64,000 nucleotides of DNA from Onchidella celtica. Lineage: Eukaryota; Mollusca; Gastropoda; Systellommatophora; Onchidiidae. Shown piece after piece: positions 42,986 through 56,640 of this stretch. Location of the stretch: assembly GCA_963931925.1 (NCBI GenBank), contig OZ007575.1, forward strand, positions 46,018,152 to 46,082,151. Direction: 5' to 3'. The number at the start of each line of letters is the position of its first letter. Positions within the stretch are counted from its first letter, which is position 1. The notes beneath the pieces were generated by a model. It saw nothing but the letters and a program-made list of their open reading frames with translations, ran no database searches and had not been told where the DNA came from. Both the position numbers and the translations under genes were made by a program.

Positions 42986-43489
42986 CTATTTTCATTTATT
43001 ACAAAATTACGATACTTCGTTTTCATGTCAAAGGAATAGACATAGTAGCAAAAAGAACTATCTTTCACATGTAATTTTTTCAGGTCTGGGCATTTCTTCC
43101 TCGCAGCAGTGAATTTTTTTCCTTGCTGTTTTTTTTTATATAGAATTGCCTTTTTGATGTTGTTCTGGTTTTTTCTTGTACTTCCACGTTACTGTCAGTC
43201 ATTCCTAGTGCAAGCTGTGCCTTCTCCTCGGTAAATGCACACTTTGAGCAATGGCCAAGCAAAAATGCAGACTGGAACAGATTTCAATTCCTGAGAGACT
43301 TAAATAGTTTTCTTTCTCTTTTTTTAATCCCCATCAGCATGTCGCTCATGCAAAGACCCTAAACACACCATTTAATGGCAAGTTTGCATCTGGGGGTTCT
43401 AGTATTGTGTTGGTTCTGAATGCCCGGGCAAAATGAAATAATATTAAAATTATTCCTATCACCCCCCCCCCCCTCCTCCTCCTCCACCG

Positions 43490-43592
43490 TTCCTGCACTG
43501 TGGCGACGATGTGTCTGCTCCAGTTGTAATTGGGCTGCAATGGCACCAAGGTAAATTTCCCAAACGGGATTACAGAGGTATACAAAGTACAA
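43490..43592 (-). repeat. Dispersed repeat, inverted relative to 51305-51400
   Basis: GCTCCAGTTGTAATTGGGCT and GGTAAATTTCCCAAACGGGA are the reverse complement of segments at 51310-51385. Confidence 0.75.
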
Positions 43593-44034
43593 ATTAATTA
43601 ATTAATAATATTAATGGTTCATATTGTCATTGGTGAAGGTTGTTACCGTCTTTTATGAAGTCGCTGTTAGTTTTTATGTGGATGTGTAGTTGTTACTTTT
43701 TTTTTGTTGATGGTGTTGTTGTTGTGGTGTTGGAAATGTTGTTAATGTATGGCTGTTGTTGCCATTCACGATTTGGTTGTCGATGTTGGAACTGTCGTTG
43801 CTGTTCTTGCTTTAATAAATGTTTTATGTGGTGGTGTAAATAATCTGTTGTAGTTGCTGATATTGTTTTGATAGTACTGCTGGAATAGTAAATTTTCCAC
43901 ACACATTCAGAATCAACACAATTTAGAACACAAAAATGCAAACTGGGCCATTAATTGGTTTGTTTATGATGTTTGTCACAGCGACATGCTGAGGGGAAGA
44001 AAAAGAAAGAAAACTACTTAAGCCTCTCAGAACA

Positions 44035-44150
44035 TTATAAAAAAACACAAAACTTTGGGGCTGCAGCAAGGCTTGAAGCAAAGTTAAAAATTGGCAAAAA
44101 GAAAAAGTTGTATGTAGCAAAGCCTCCCTAAGAAATAAAACCCAAACGAT
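44035..44150 (-). repeat. Dispersed short repeat family, copy
   Basis: Shares GGCTGCAGCAAGGCTTGAAG, AAAGTTGTATGTAGCAAAGC and AGAAATAAAACCCAAAC with 14210-14315. Confidence 0.65.
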
Positions 44151-44274
44151 ACAATAAAAGGATTAGCGACATATTGACTTGATATTTCATTCTCTACATT
44201 TTTTTTATTGTTCGATTGTTTTATCTGTTTAAGTTTCCTTTTTTTTGTTGTTGTTGTTGCTGTTGTTGTTGTCT

Positions 44275-44440
44275 TTTTTTATTCCTTGAGAAAGGTTTTA
44301 ACCGAAATATCAGTATTTTCTGTCTTCCCTTTTTATTTGCGTTTCATTGCACCGTTTGGGTATTATTCCTTACGCGAGGCTTTGCTTCATACAACTTTTT
44401 CTTTTCGCCAAATTTTATTTTTAAGTCTCTCAGACATTGA
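44275..44440 (+). repeat. Dispersed short repeat family, copy in opposite orientation
   Basis: CCTTGAGAAAGGTTTTAACC (hairpin motif) then GTTTGGGTATTATTCCTTAC and GGCTTTGCTTCATACAACTT. About 125 bp from the minus-strand copy at 44035-44150, so the two form a large inverted pair. Confidence 0.65.
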
Positions 44441-44629
44441 AGTCTATTCTGTTTGCATCTCTGCAAGGTCATTGCTCCAAATGTGCACCGGGAGAAGGCA
44501 CGGCTTGCATTAAGAGTGACTGACAGTAACATTGCATTGTAGAATGTTGTCTCTGATAATGCCCAGATTTTAGCGCAGAAGGCCTAAAGGCGCGTTCACA
44601 TTCAGATTCGAAGGTGTGCTGAAACCAAA

Positions 44630-45035
44630 GATAGTAGAAACGATGAGATGAGACACTCCCTTCATTACATCTCTGAAGAAATCGTGCACACAGTTTGCGC
44701 ACTGATCGGGGGCGAGGCCCATGGCGCACAGCATGAAAGATATAATGATAACTTAATGATACTGATTTATTACAGTGCTACTGCGACTAAGAAAATGAAA
44801 AAATAGCCAGAGTTTTCCCTTAGCAATAGAGGTTAAATTACTAAATGAGTGACGTCAATCAAGGCCTACAGCTATAATCGAACACCGAACAAAATTGAAT
44901 ATTTTCCCTATTTGACTTAGTAAAATAATGTATTGTTTATTACTTCCGCGTATTTGCCTCTAGGTGGCGGTGCCAAATCTGTGCACGCTAAAAGCGCTAG
45001 CTGTCTCATCTTATTGTTTCTAGTATCTTTACTTA
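44630..45035 (+). repeat. Dispersed ~400-bp repeat, copy 1
   Basis: Matches 51405-51815 through CGTGCACACAGTTTGCGCAC, GCCAATCAAGGCCTA-type and CGCTAGCTGTCTCATCTTAT segments, at roughly 80 percent by eye. Confidence 0.75.
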
Positions 45036-45163
45036 AACTAAGCAGAGTCAAAGCACGGGCATCAGGCGATTGGATCTGATTTTTTTTTAATGATATTAAA
45101 TTTCTTCTTTTTTTTTTTTCAAGTAATTGCATTAAGTAATTGATATATTTGGCATAACAATAG

Positions 45164-45246
45164 TCACACACACACACACACACACACGCACGCACACGCG
45201 CGCACACACACACACACACACAACACACACACACACACACACACAC
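45164..45246 (+). repeat. (CA)n microsatellite
   Basis: Nearly pure CA with an interruption of CGCACACGCGCG type at about 45187-45202. Confidence 0.95.
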
Positions 45247-45249
45247 ATG

Positions 45250-46490
45250 TGAATACACAAAAGCGTATAATGTAACCAACTCTGCTTAAATTTGGCATAG
45301 GAATTTTAAAGTGACTGATTAAATTTTGGCATTTCATGTTCATTTGGTTTTACTATGAGACTAAATCAAGAAATCTCTGGGTGAACAAAAAAAAAAAGAG
45401 AGAGAGAGAAAAGAAAACAAAGAAGCTTCAAATACAACTACCAATCCTTTTCATTTCATTTGTCCAAAGGAAACAAAAAAATTCTGGAATTTCTTGCAAA
45501 CGCACGGGAGAAGCACTTTAACCATCTAGTTTTGAAGAAGCATACAAACTACCTATTCCTTTAAAAAAAGTGATTGTCAAAGAGACTGCCACTCCCTAAT
45601 GAGACTCTTGGGAGGTGTGTCTGTATCATAGGCGAAGTTGAGGGGCGCTAATTGAGTGGTCTTCTGGAGGCCATTAATTTATTAATAATGAAAAGCCAAA
45701 AGGAAGTGATAGGAAAACGGGGAAAATAAGAGGATTAATTTAGTCAAAAGCAGAGACAAGATGGGCGTTCAGTTGTGTGGGCGCCTTCAAGGCTGCTCGC
45801 TGGAGGTGCGTGGCAGCCTCGCTGGGGCGCCCGGCACAGTTTTCCCGTGTGGAGGCCCCCATAAGATTCAACGTAGTTTCCCAAAATACGGCGTCCCACC
45901 ATAGGATTCAAAATGGAGCAGTTCTCCAACATGGCTGCGTCCATAGGATTCAAAACAACGCTCTTAATTTTACAATTAAATTTCCTCAAAACCTTTACAG
46001 AGCCGCCCAATCTTCTCTAGGATACTACGTTTTACAATAATACCATGGTTTTCTCTTACATTTCTGTTGCGTGAAATAAATCGCCTGCAGACTGTGTCTG
46101 CCATATATATAAGTGACGCCATATTGGAAAACTGACATAGATGCAAGGCAGTCCGTTCAGTAGAGTGCCTGCCAGGCACAAATGTGCCGGTCGGGGGCCG
46201 CAAAATCTCTCAGAAGGCTGCCTTCACAACTGAACACGCCTCTGAAGTCAGAAGGCCCAACCAAGCAACACTGAAGAGAAAATTAGAGATACGGAAATAC
46301 CCAAGGAAAGCCATAAAACTGCAGCTGCTTTGGTGTTCAACAAGTCAAAAAAACGGTGATAATTATTCATTGTTTTCACTGTCATGTATTTGTGTAGCAC
46401 GTCTGTTTATTTTACTGCCTGAAAACATCAGACAGCGGGCTCACTTCAAAGTTTTCCGTTTACTCGGCAGTCTTACAGTGACTATTGGCA
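45250..46490. other. Intergenic sequence, no gene seen
   Basis: Holds a repeated phrase ATAGGATTCAAAA (45903, 45951) and a hairpin TGCCTGCCAGGCA near 46167. Open frames at 45744-46203 lack recognisable motifs. Confidence 0.45.
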
Positions 46491-46491
46491 A

Positions 46492-47089
46492 TTCTATCTT
46501 ATACTATTTTCAGAACCCATGACGTCACCAGGAAATATTAAGGCCCTTGTTTAAGTAGCAGACCTTCTTTTCTTTGGAAGCGCATATCCGCACAACATAT
46601 TGTACGGATATGGACAGTGCATATCCGTACTACGCACACAATTCGATGACGTAAACGCACACCGGAATACTATATTACTGACCTTGTTAATTTGCATAGT
46701 TTTTAAAAATATGAATCGGGTTAGTAGCAAAACAATCCGACTTCTGTTCGGAGATTGCGTGATCTGCTACCCCAACCCCTTTTCGCCTGATTAGTCAATC
46801 TGACTACCGTCCATTAATACAAACTGACTAGACCCTCACGCCCCCAGGTCCATCTGACTATTCCATGTGTTGTCACTTTAAATTCGTGAACACCATACCG
46901 GTACCAAGTTTTGTTTCAGCAAACCTTCACCAGTCGCGCTTTTTGGTAAACATGTTGTACGGATATGCACTGTCCATTTCCATACAACATGTCGTACGGA
47001 TATACACTTCCTTCTATCTTATACTATTTTTAGGACCCATGACGTCACCAGGAAATATTAAGGCTCTTGTTTAACGCAGCAGACCATTT
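46492..47089 (+). repeat. Two direct repeats separated by ~450 bp
   Basis: TTCTATCTTATACTATTTT, then CCATGACGTCACCAGGAAAT and CTTGTTTAA occur at 46492-46555 and 47013-47077. Between them lie two hairpin-like motifs built on GTACGGATATG (46602-46630 and about 46953-46990). Confidence 0.8.
46602..46630. repeat. Perfect 11-bp inverted repeat
   Basis: GTACGGATATG, 7-nt spacer GACAGTG, CATATCCGTAC. A diverged inverted version with the spacer in reverse orientation occurs near 46956-46986. Confidence 0.9.
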
Positions 47090-47126
47090 TTTCTTTTCGT
47101 ACAACCTGGCGCTGGAAACTTTAGAC

Positions 47127-47608
47127 CAGTGATTCTCAACATGGGCGATATCGAGCCCCAGGGGGGAGAGAGAATTTGATTTCCAAGGGGACAAAACGAA
47201 GAAAATCGCAACAAGGAGGCGAAAACGGAGAAAGGGGTCCGTAAAGGTGTGAAAAATGAAAGGAAGACGATTTGAGTGTAAATTCAGGGCAGCCACTGAC
47301 ATGTTCAACAGCATGGGTAGATGGGTTTTATGAACTGAAGAAACATGTTTTTTGTTTTTTTTCTGTGCATTTGATGAAGAATGTTTTCTGTTTTATTATA
47401 GAATGAATCATCAACACGTCTATCGTCATTGAAAATGGTTTGCAAAGCTTAACATCGTAACTTGTGTGTAGTTCATCTTCTTGTGAAATCTGTTGGGTTT
47501 GAATAGGGGGGGGGGGGGGGAGAAAAAAAAAAGGGGGGAGTGAAGAAAAACTTGGAGCTTATGGGGGAGGGGGGGGGGCGATTGCCTGAAAAGGGTTGAG
47601 AACCACTG
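47127..47608. mobile_element. hAT-type MITE with perfect 8-bp target duplication
   Basis: Termini CAGTGATTCTCAAC and GTTGAGAACCACTG are inverted repeats with one mismatch. CTTTAGAC flanks both sides (47119-47126 and 47609-47616), an 8-bp duplication fitting the hAT consensus nTnTAGAn. The 482-bp element has no transposase. Confidence 0.92.
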
Positions 47609-47609
47609 C

Positions 47610-48587
47610 TTTAGACATTAAGAGTACGCCGGTTCAAATTGCTGCATTGCGCTCATAGGTCGGATTGTTTCATAGGCAGTGGGACCAAACCTGGACCTTG
47701 TCATTTCATGCCGTTATGCATCCTCACGGGAAAATTTATTGTCGGTTTTTTTTGTTGTTGTTGTTTTGTTGTTGTTGCAAGCAAGTTCTGATATGGATTT
47801 CAATCACAAATAACCGATGTTATCACTTCAAATGTTCCACATTATATTTATTTTTTTTAATTTTTTTTTGTATAAAGTGTGTTTTAATTTATATAAGTTT
47901 TATAAGAGAATGATAGTGATTTATGGTAAGAGGGACTGAGTATTTGATTTCTTCTCACAATGAAAATGACGGTTTTTGTATGCAAATGCCCCCCCCCCCC
48001 CCAAAAAGGAAAACTTGAACTTCAAAGGTGAACTAGACACGAGAGTGCTGCATAGTGATAAACTATCGGAATGAAAAAGTATTTTACAAGGGATGTGAAC
48101 ATTCACAAATGACAACATTTTATCTTTTGTTCAAGGTGATCAAAATGAACACATCTAAACTAAATTTAGATTTTTAACAAGTGCGTAATGAAACTTCATT
48201 TTGAGACGATCTATGATGCATGTCGACCTCTTTTCGTTTGCAGTTCTCGATATTTTGTGTTTGTTTTATTTTCTCTTTTGAATGCGTTGCATCAGGCAGT
48301 AAGCGGTTTGTAAGAACATCAATTTCAGATCTGTCATAGATAAATCGATGGTTTTCCTTTTCCTTGTGGAGTCTGAGAGCGTGAGAAAGTTGCTAGTCGG
48401 CGGCAGCAACGCCGCTGTATTGGGGAACTTTGCACGGCGTATCTGGTTATCGCCGGAGCAAGTTCTACTCTCCTGCTTTGTCAGGACCGTATACAGCCCT
48501 TGAAGAGCCCGCGATGTTCATGAAAAATAAGTGAGATTTTGTTGTCTTTGTCCCGCTAGATGATTGTTACCGTTAAAGTTAACGTAA
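47610..48587. other. Intergenic sequence, no gene seen
   Basis: GTT-rich stretch at 47745-47780, a C-run near 47989-48002, otherwise AT-rich. No supported features. Confidence 0.45.
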
Positions 48588-48700
48588 AGATAAGATAAGA
48601 TAAGATAAGATATGACTTTATTATCCTGTTTCTAGGAAATTTGTTGTCACAGCATTCAGTAACAGTACAACTGCAAATACAATATCTAAGACGTCTTTAA
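48588..48700 (-). repeat. LINE 3' end with (ATCTT)n tail
   Basis: Six TAAGA pentamers (48590-48616) next to TGACTTTATTATCCTG and GGAAATTTGTTG. On the minus strand this reads CAATAAAG-type 3' UTR then (TCTTA)n, a LINE terminus of the same family as 42318-42385. Confidence 0.6.
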
Positions 48701-49012
48701 CGCACACCACACACACGCACATTGCTCACACATATGGGATTAATGAAGTATACGTACTATTATTTTTTTCTTACCCGTAAAATATTTTCACTAAGACTCT
48801 CATAATGGTTTTCTACTAGTATTTATTGATATAAGGTAGGGACTATTTGGCTCATGTACCCAAAATAATCGCACCAGTTTTATGTTACCAACTCCTGGCC
48901 AGTTTGCTGAGACGTTATTATGGCCATGTCGCCGATGTACAATTTCCCGTGGCTGATAAACTAAACCTTATTCTAGCCCTAACCCTGGCCCTAGCCCTGA
49001 CAAAATATTGCA

Positions 49013-49211
49013 ATAAATTCACTGTGGATACAATGCCCAATCTGACTAAATTCACTGTGCAAATAATACCCAATCTGACTAAATTCACTGTGCAAACAAT
49101 ACCCAATCTGACTAAATTCACTATGCAAACAATACCCAATCTGACTAAATTCACCTAGTACACAATACCCAATCTGACTAGATTCACTGTGCAAACAATA
49201 CCCAATCTGAC
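49013..49211 (+). repeat. 33-bp minisatellite, six units
   Basis: Unit ACTAAATTCACTGTG followed by CAAACAATACCCAATCTG, repeated about six times with few changes. The 33-bp period keeps an 11-residue reading on both strands, which explains repetitive open frames there; no coding role is supported. Confidence 0.93.
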
Positions 49212-49412
49212 CTCTTCGTCGCTGCTATGCAGAACTCATAATTATGCACTTGCGGAAGGTTTCTATAAAGCAAGAAAGAGTTCTGTCTACTGCAATTGTG
49301 TTTTGTGATATTTAACTCGGTTTTCCATTTCAAGCCCAAGTGAGACAATTTAGGACAAATAGACCAGAAGTCTTCAAAACCTGACAAAATTGAGAATCTC
49401 CATATTCTATCT

Positions 49413-49610
<198 letters not shown>

Positions 49611-49639
49611 TGTATGTGTGTGTGTGTGACTTTTTATAC

Positions 49640-51300
49640 GTTTCTTCCCAAGACTACGACGAAAGTATTTAGGGCAAGTGCACTACATTCTTCAACAGCT
49701 GGCAACATACAAAGCCCAGCCGTACCCTTTGTTCTCCTCCCACTGCTCTCTTGAGCTGGCTGAGAAAAACAGACTGCAGTGTTTGGGAAGAAAAAATAAT
49801 TCTGTAGATCATGTACTTGGAAAAACGGTGGGTGCCAGATCATTCTACGCACCTGTATTTGCGCACTACATAATTATTGTGCAAAACGCTTCAACCTGAG
49901 TAAAGACGCATTTGTTCACTGCTTTGGGTAGTAATGCTGAGCTATTTCCACAGAGGTCTATAGATTGTCTATCTATAGTGCTCTGTGGTTATTTCTGTCA
50001 ATTTCGAAACTTGCTTTTGGATATGATCAATTTTGCCTCCAAATCAAAATGGTCCAATTGATGGAAGACAAATTAATATGTCAAGGAGAGTGGCATTAAA
50101 TGGAGCAACAACACGCTGGAATCATTCATACTTAAGAACATAACCGTAATCGGAGCATATCGCAGAATCTTGACTTTACATGTAATTAGCGAATCCGAAA
50201 TAGCTCATGTCCTTTGTCAAAGTAATCGGTTATAGTTGCTACGCGATCTCACAATGCACCACTGTGAAGAGATTTTGAGCTGGGATATAATATTATGTAT
50301 AAATATATCTGATCGCCGTGTATACTATTGAGTCCAACTAGGCTATTACCTAATTTGCCGTGGATACATGCCTGAAAGTAAGTGTGCAGTGTAGCCAGGC
50401 AGATCAAAGGATACAAACATTCGCGCACACACACATATGTATACACACCCACACACACTCACCACACATACACAAGTCCACATACATACAAATCACTCGC
50501 GAGTATGCTCGTGCTGGCACACACACCACCCACACTCGTGCGCATTCCAAGAGAGAGAGAAAGATAGAAAAGCTGTGTGTGTGTAAGTGATAGAAAGACG
50601 TACATGCTACGTGTGGGTGTGTATATGTGAGTGAGAGAGAGAGAGGAGAGAGAGAGAGAAAGAAGGGGGGGGGAGAGAGAGAGAGTGAACCCTTCCATTT
50701 CTCAGATTACCTGTTTACAGGTAAACTCGGGTCAAATATTAACTTTCTTACAATAGAAAAGATGATGGACAAATGAACAAGGCCGAGATGTCTAAGATTC
50801 TGTGTAAAAAAATGTTGATGGTGTAACTGAAGTTTCGATCAGCTACCAGTCCACCTGCTATAACGTAAAGCGAGCACTCTAGACTTTCCGTGAGACTTGT
50901 AAGTCTAAGATGAAAGCTATGTTAGGTGGTCAGGAAAGCTGCCTCTTTGCTATGCTGTAAAGTTTGCGTCAATAGTGTCTTGTGTGAGTCGGTCAGGAGC
51001 GAATGACTTGCTTAAATAAACAGACGGCGGTCAGAGACCTTTGTAACATGACAGACAAGTTAGGTGAAGGGGAATTCCACACTTGTTTTATTTATGTATT
51101 GACTTATTTATCTATTTACTTATTTGTTTACTAGCTGAGTTACCCGTCTCTGCCGTGGAGAGATATGGTAAAGTTTCAGTTTTGGGTGATGGAGATGGGT
51201 CTTCTACACCTTGCTTGTTACTTTAGCTTGCCCTTTATTGTTGAGGTTTATTTATTTTTAGATGGCTTACCAGAGATTTTTTTGTATTTTTTTTTTTTTT
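49640..51300. other. Intergenic sequence with CA and GA microsatellites
   Basis: CA/ACAC patches at 50420-50540 and GAGA patches at 50625-50690. No supported gene. Frames at 49634-49899 are unremarkable. Confidence 0.45.
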
Positions 51301-51304
51301 TTTG

Positions 51305-51815
51305 TATTTTGTATAACTCTTTAATCCCATTTGGGAAATTTGCCTTTGTGCCATTGCAGCCCAGTTATAACTGGAGCAGGCACGTCGTCGCCACAGTGCA
51401 GCGCCGGAGATACTAGAAACGTTGACATGAAATACTCCGTTCTTTGCGCTTCTAAAAAAAAACCGTGCACACAGTTTGCGCACTGATTGGGGGCAGGATC
51501 CATGGCCCCATAGCATGAAAAGAATGCTTGATATAATAATAAATTAAAGCTGAGGATTTGATACAGTTCTAATGAGACAAAAAAAAAAAAGCTAGCTTTT
51601 CCCACAGCGATTGAAGTTATAACTGCAAAATAAGTGATGCCAATCAAGGCCTATGATAGGTGAACAGTGAACAAAATGCAACATTTCCCCTATTTGTCTT
51701 TGTAAAATTCGGCACTGTTAATGACTTCCGCGCATTCGCCGCTGGGTGTCGGTGAGAAATTTGTACACGTTAAATGCGCTAGCTGTCTCATCTTATTGTG
51801 TCTAGTATCTTTGGT
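51305..51815 (+). repeat. Dispersed repeats, copies of 43490-43592 and 44630-45035
   Basis: The first 95 bases are the reverse complement of 43490-43592; bases 51405-51815 match 44630-45035 in direct orientation. The two families adjoin here, so they may be parts of one larger element. Confidence 0.75.
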
Positions 51816-52204
51816 CTTATTGCACGCCTTTTTAGGCCATGGGACCAAACTTATAGCTTATCGTTCCGTTACGCGCCTGCAGGGGATAAGCTGATTTTTT
51901 GCATGCAAGCTCTTATGCATCTCCCCTTCACAAAAAAACCAGTTTTGTCATTTCAAGTCTTGCACATTTTTGTATAATTTGTATGTAAAGTGTGCCAATA
52001 AATAATAATTAATGATGCGAATTGAGTTTGCCATTTAAACAATGCTATTTTAATCAACCAATGGAATTGAGCCTTTCGCCGCGAAATCCAAAATGGCTGC
52101 CTCCATGATGGAATGCTGAATGCACACTAAGAATGATGTAAATAGCAATATAATTCAGTTTTCTTTGAAAAGTTGGATGAAATTTCGAGAATAAACAATC
52201 ATGT

Positions 52205-52301
<97 letters not shown>

Positions 52302-52387
52302 CTCTCTCTCTCTCGTTTACAATAAAAGTAGTAATCTGCAGTCCTGCTTCAGAACTCATGCGCGCCAGGACATTGAGCACCAAGCGT
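52205..52387 (+). repeat. (CT)n microsatellite plus repeated 70-bp flank
   Basis: A 110-base CT array is followed by ACAATAAAAGTAGTAATCTG and CAGAACTCATGCGCGCCAGG, the flank also seen at 42811-42880 after a shorter CT run. Confidence 0.9.
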
Positions 52388-53037
52388 TACTTTTTATGGC
52401 CTGCACGGTACTATAACAGAATGGAGGCAAGATGGAGGATGAAAATGACAGCACCAGGAAACAATGCATTTTCTATAAATTCAAGAACCAAACTAATCAA
52501 AATAAACATAAACTTCCGTGCACCCTCCGTGGTATTTGAAATGGACATGTAAAATTGGGTTAGTATAGGTGGTCTAATAAAAAAAAAGCCTTTTGCGTTC
52601 AAAGGTGGAGATTTTGTGAAATATATAATTATGTAAAACGAAACAAACATGCAAAAATACAGATGTTACATAGCAATAAACATTTTTTTTAAAATAAGTT
52701 ATTAATGTGCACGGTTATTGATGACAACATTTGATTTTTTGTCAACGAAATTTACTTTAGAGACTAGCTAGAATTTTGGTCCCATGGCCTATTTGTTCCT
52801 TAGTGCCCTACGCATTCAGTCAGCATTCACAAAATGGTAATAATTTTCGCAGTTAGAGCAGTGGTGTGATTTCCGAGAGTGATTAATTTCGCTGCATAGG
52901 TATACTTTTATAGTATCCTGCCCAATTTTTTCTCAAGAGAAAATGGCCATTCGCAGTTAGTATGTGAAAGCGGCGCGATGTCACTAGTATTCTCATGATA
53001 TATCTCTATGGAACATCCCAGCACTGCAATACCTTAT

Positions 53038-53232
53038 GGCAGGGGTGCTCAACCAGTCGATTTCTCCATTCTTTGTTCCCACATGTGGAAAAACAACACA
53101 TTTTGTTTTTTCATGTTCCTTTCTGTCATCAGTCTTTGTCCACAGTGACCACCAAAACATCTCAGATTTAGACCGACAAAGCCAAAGATTTGCGATCGCA
53201 AAAATGGCAAATGCTCGCTCCCTACAACAATT
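53038..53232. mobile_element. Possible hAT terminus
   Basis: CAGGGGTGCTCAACCAGTCG has the hAT-type CAGGGGT start, but no matching inverted end or 8-bp duplication is found nearby. Probably a truncated element. Confidence 0.3.
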
Positions 53233-53690
53233 CAACTAAGATGAAAATAAGGTAATTGATGGGCTAACGTCATTTCCACCTCTCGTACATTAGTTTGGGC
53301 ATTATCCGACAAGTGACTCGCTCTTTTCAAGGGGGTAATTGTCGTGATTTTCTCACCAGAGACAATTTGGCGTGTCCTGAAAGGAATGTACTGCCAGATA
53401 GGCAATCGTTCAATTGTTCTTGACCTCCCCTCAAGAATTGACAAGTAATGTTCTGACGAAGACGATTGCTGTGGTTGTGGGAAGGGGGGGGGCGGGAGGG
53501 CGGGAGGGCCCACAGTTTTAATATTTAAACCGGTCAGAAGTTAGAACGTGTGGCCCAGGCCCTACGGCAAAAACATTGAGTTCATATTGGACGCACACTC
53601 AGTTTAGATGTTATGCTGCTACTGTTGCTGTTCCCGACTATTCTGCAGTGGTTGTTTGTTTGAATCTATTTCTGTATTGTCTCTAAAACT

Positions 53691-54149
<459 letters not shown>

Positions 54150-56640
54150 TTCAGTCGCCACAGTATAGTAAAATACACAACACCATTATTCAGTACGGCT
54201 GAGCTCAGCTCGGCAGGAAGAGTTTCACATAATGCACAGCCACCGAAATTCATACAGGTTGCGACTACAGGGGCGTTTATGTTTGAACTCATTAATGGTG
54301 CAAAATGGACAAAATAATGTCCCGACAAAAATTTGGGAAATGTTTTAGTGCAGAACGTCCTCCAACACACACACATACAATGTGTTTGTAGAAACGTGGG
54401 CTCTGCTCGGCAGTGAAAATTCTGCGATTGGCCAGTGCACGCTGTTGGTTCAAATTATGCCCAGTTAACCCTCGCCATATCAATGAAATGAAATTAGATA
54501 AAAGCAATGGAGTGTTTCTGGCAGGCAAATTATTGTACTCCAGAGGGGATGTTCCCATGACACAATGTTAAGATTTTAGCAAGCTAAAAGAGTCATTTTG
54601 CATATTTATTGGGCCTGTTTTAAATTTCTGTCACTGATTTTGTTCAGTTTATATAATGTGGAAATCATAAACTATTATTCTTATCAAACCAGTCTCCCTG
54701 TTTAATCAGTGCACTGTGTCTGAATTCCACCAAACCGATTATAAATTCCTTTCAAGTTTATTTTGTACACCGGAAAAAATTCAGAGAATTTTTGTAGTCC
54801 AGACTTTGAAGCCGAGCAAGATTTATTATCAATTCTACTACGATGATTTTTTTTTTTTAATTAAATATATGTAGACTTGTTATCTTTTTGGAACTCTCTA
54901 ATGTTTTCTTTCATAAATGAGGTACTTATGGAAAGGCATTTGTGCTATTTGTGTGAATTTGGATAGAAAGAACAGAAAATGTGAGCGAGCAGAAGAAAGA
55001 CGGAAATCTCATAATTATTTCTGAGTTTTGCTCCGCATTCAGTCAGGATAATCTCCCGAAATGCCCGATCAAAATGCACCAAATTTGGTCTAAAAAAGTC
55101 TAGCGAACGAGTCCGTGTTTGGGACTGTGATTACAAAAAAGTCCCTCAGACCGTCGGTTTGTTTGTTTAACCATTTGATTTTAAAAAAAAAAACAACAAC
55201 AATTTTGACCTAACTTCTACATAATTGTTTGATGTTCAATAATCCGGGACAGCTTACCCAAACAATAGGAAACGCGAGCTTGGCGTAATAATGTGTATGG
55301 GAGACTGCATTTGACACACTTCAAGTTGGTGCCATCTCCCAAAAGGAGAGAGTGAAAGAGAGAGGAAAGAGAGAATGAGAGAGACAATGAGATTAAAGAG
55401 GTGGAGAGAGAGGAGGAGAGATTCATGAGCGGAAGATTTATCCCAGGCAAAGCTGGAGGGTGGGGGGTGGGGGCTGGGGGAGAGCGAGTAATTATGCTTG
55501 TTTTAAAATATAGAAGAAAAGTGTAGGTGCAGAAAAAAAAAACAGAGAGAATCCCCTGACATTGAGATACACAGTATGATTGTGATGCTGCAGCAACTAT
55601 TATGATACTCTTAGCCTTTTTTTTTTCCACTGTCCGTCCTTAACGTTGTTTTCCCGTGCCCAGGTCTAGGAATGGTTTCTGAACTTTCTGAAATCTTAGA
55701 TCGGTGAAGGGGCGTCTGAAAATCTCCAGACAGATCTTCGGAATTTTAGAGTGTTACTGGTCTTGTCCACAGCGTCCACATTTGCGGAAAATGACGTGTG
55801 AAAAACTCTGTTAACCTCTACAGCCGTGAGGAGCGGAGAGGAAAGGGTGCTGTGGACAAATTATTATATAGAGGCAAAGAGTGTTTTATGTCCATGTCCG
55901 TAAAACTAGCGGAGCGGATTTTGTGGACAAGAGCTGTCATAATCTGAATCTGCTAATTTGTTTTTATCCAACACGCTCATCTCCGCCCACTTTTCCAGTC
56001 AGGCATTATGTTTTTCGCAGCATTTTGTCAAGATAATTGCTTTATCAACTCTTCCCATATCTATGAAAGCTTTCCATGCCTTATCGTGCAAATCTGGATG
56101 GGATGACAAGGACTGCAGTTAGTTGAATAGTTCGTCACAACAATTCATGGAAACTGAAATTGAAAAAAAATTTGAAGATACTTAACAGCCATTTCGAACC
56201 TCAGTTGTTATTTTTTTCAAATTGAAAACACTGGAGCTGTTACAACAGGGTATATTATGGCGAGAAGGACACACAGAGAGAAACAGGGTGATAGGCAGAA
56301 ACTGAAATACTATTACAATATTCTAGTTTTGGTAGTGTAAAAGAGGTCTTTAAATTACAAAACCATCAAGAAAGTCAGTCTCTAAATTTCTACTGACATT
56401 TTCTACTGGCATTTTCATGTATGAAATATTATATTGTAAGCATCCTTAAATAACACACATTGTCTATTCAGGCTTTCGGTTCGGCCTTTTCTTTTTCATT
56501 CCCTGACATCTGTCATTTGGATTCATCCATGTTCTATCTATGTTCTTCCATTCATTGGGCTTTGCCTGTGAGTATCTAGTCGCAGATCAGGGACATTCAG
56601 TGAAGATGTCATTCAAATAGGCTAGTACGAGGCGCGCATA
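54150..56640. other. Intergenic sequence, no gene seen
   Basis: GAGA-rich patch at 55340-55425 and A/T runs. No supported gene, RNA or mobile element ends. Confidence 0.45.

Noticed and set aside
44469..44729. Coding gene shared with 51235-51516 (VRKLCARF peptide)
   Set aside because: Similarity reflects a dispersed 400-bp repeat with stops and no consistent frame.
48965..49005. Interstitial telomere sequence
   Set aside because: CCCTAACCCTGGCCCTAGCCC is only a few degenerate units, too short and imperfect to support a telomere-derived origin.
48847..49194. Repeat-bearing proteins on both strands
   Set aside because: A 33-bp minisatellite is divisible by three, so frames remain open by chance.
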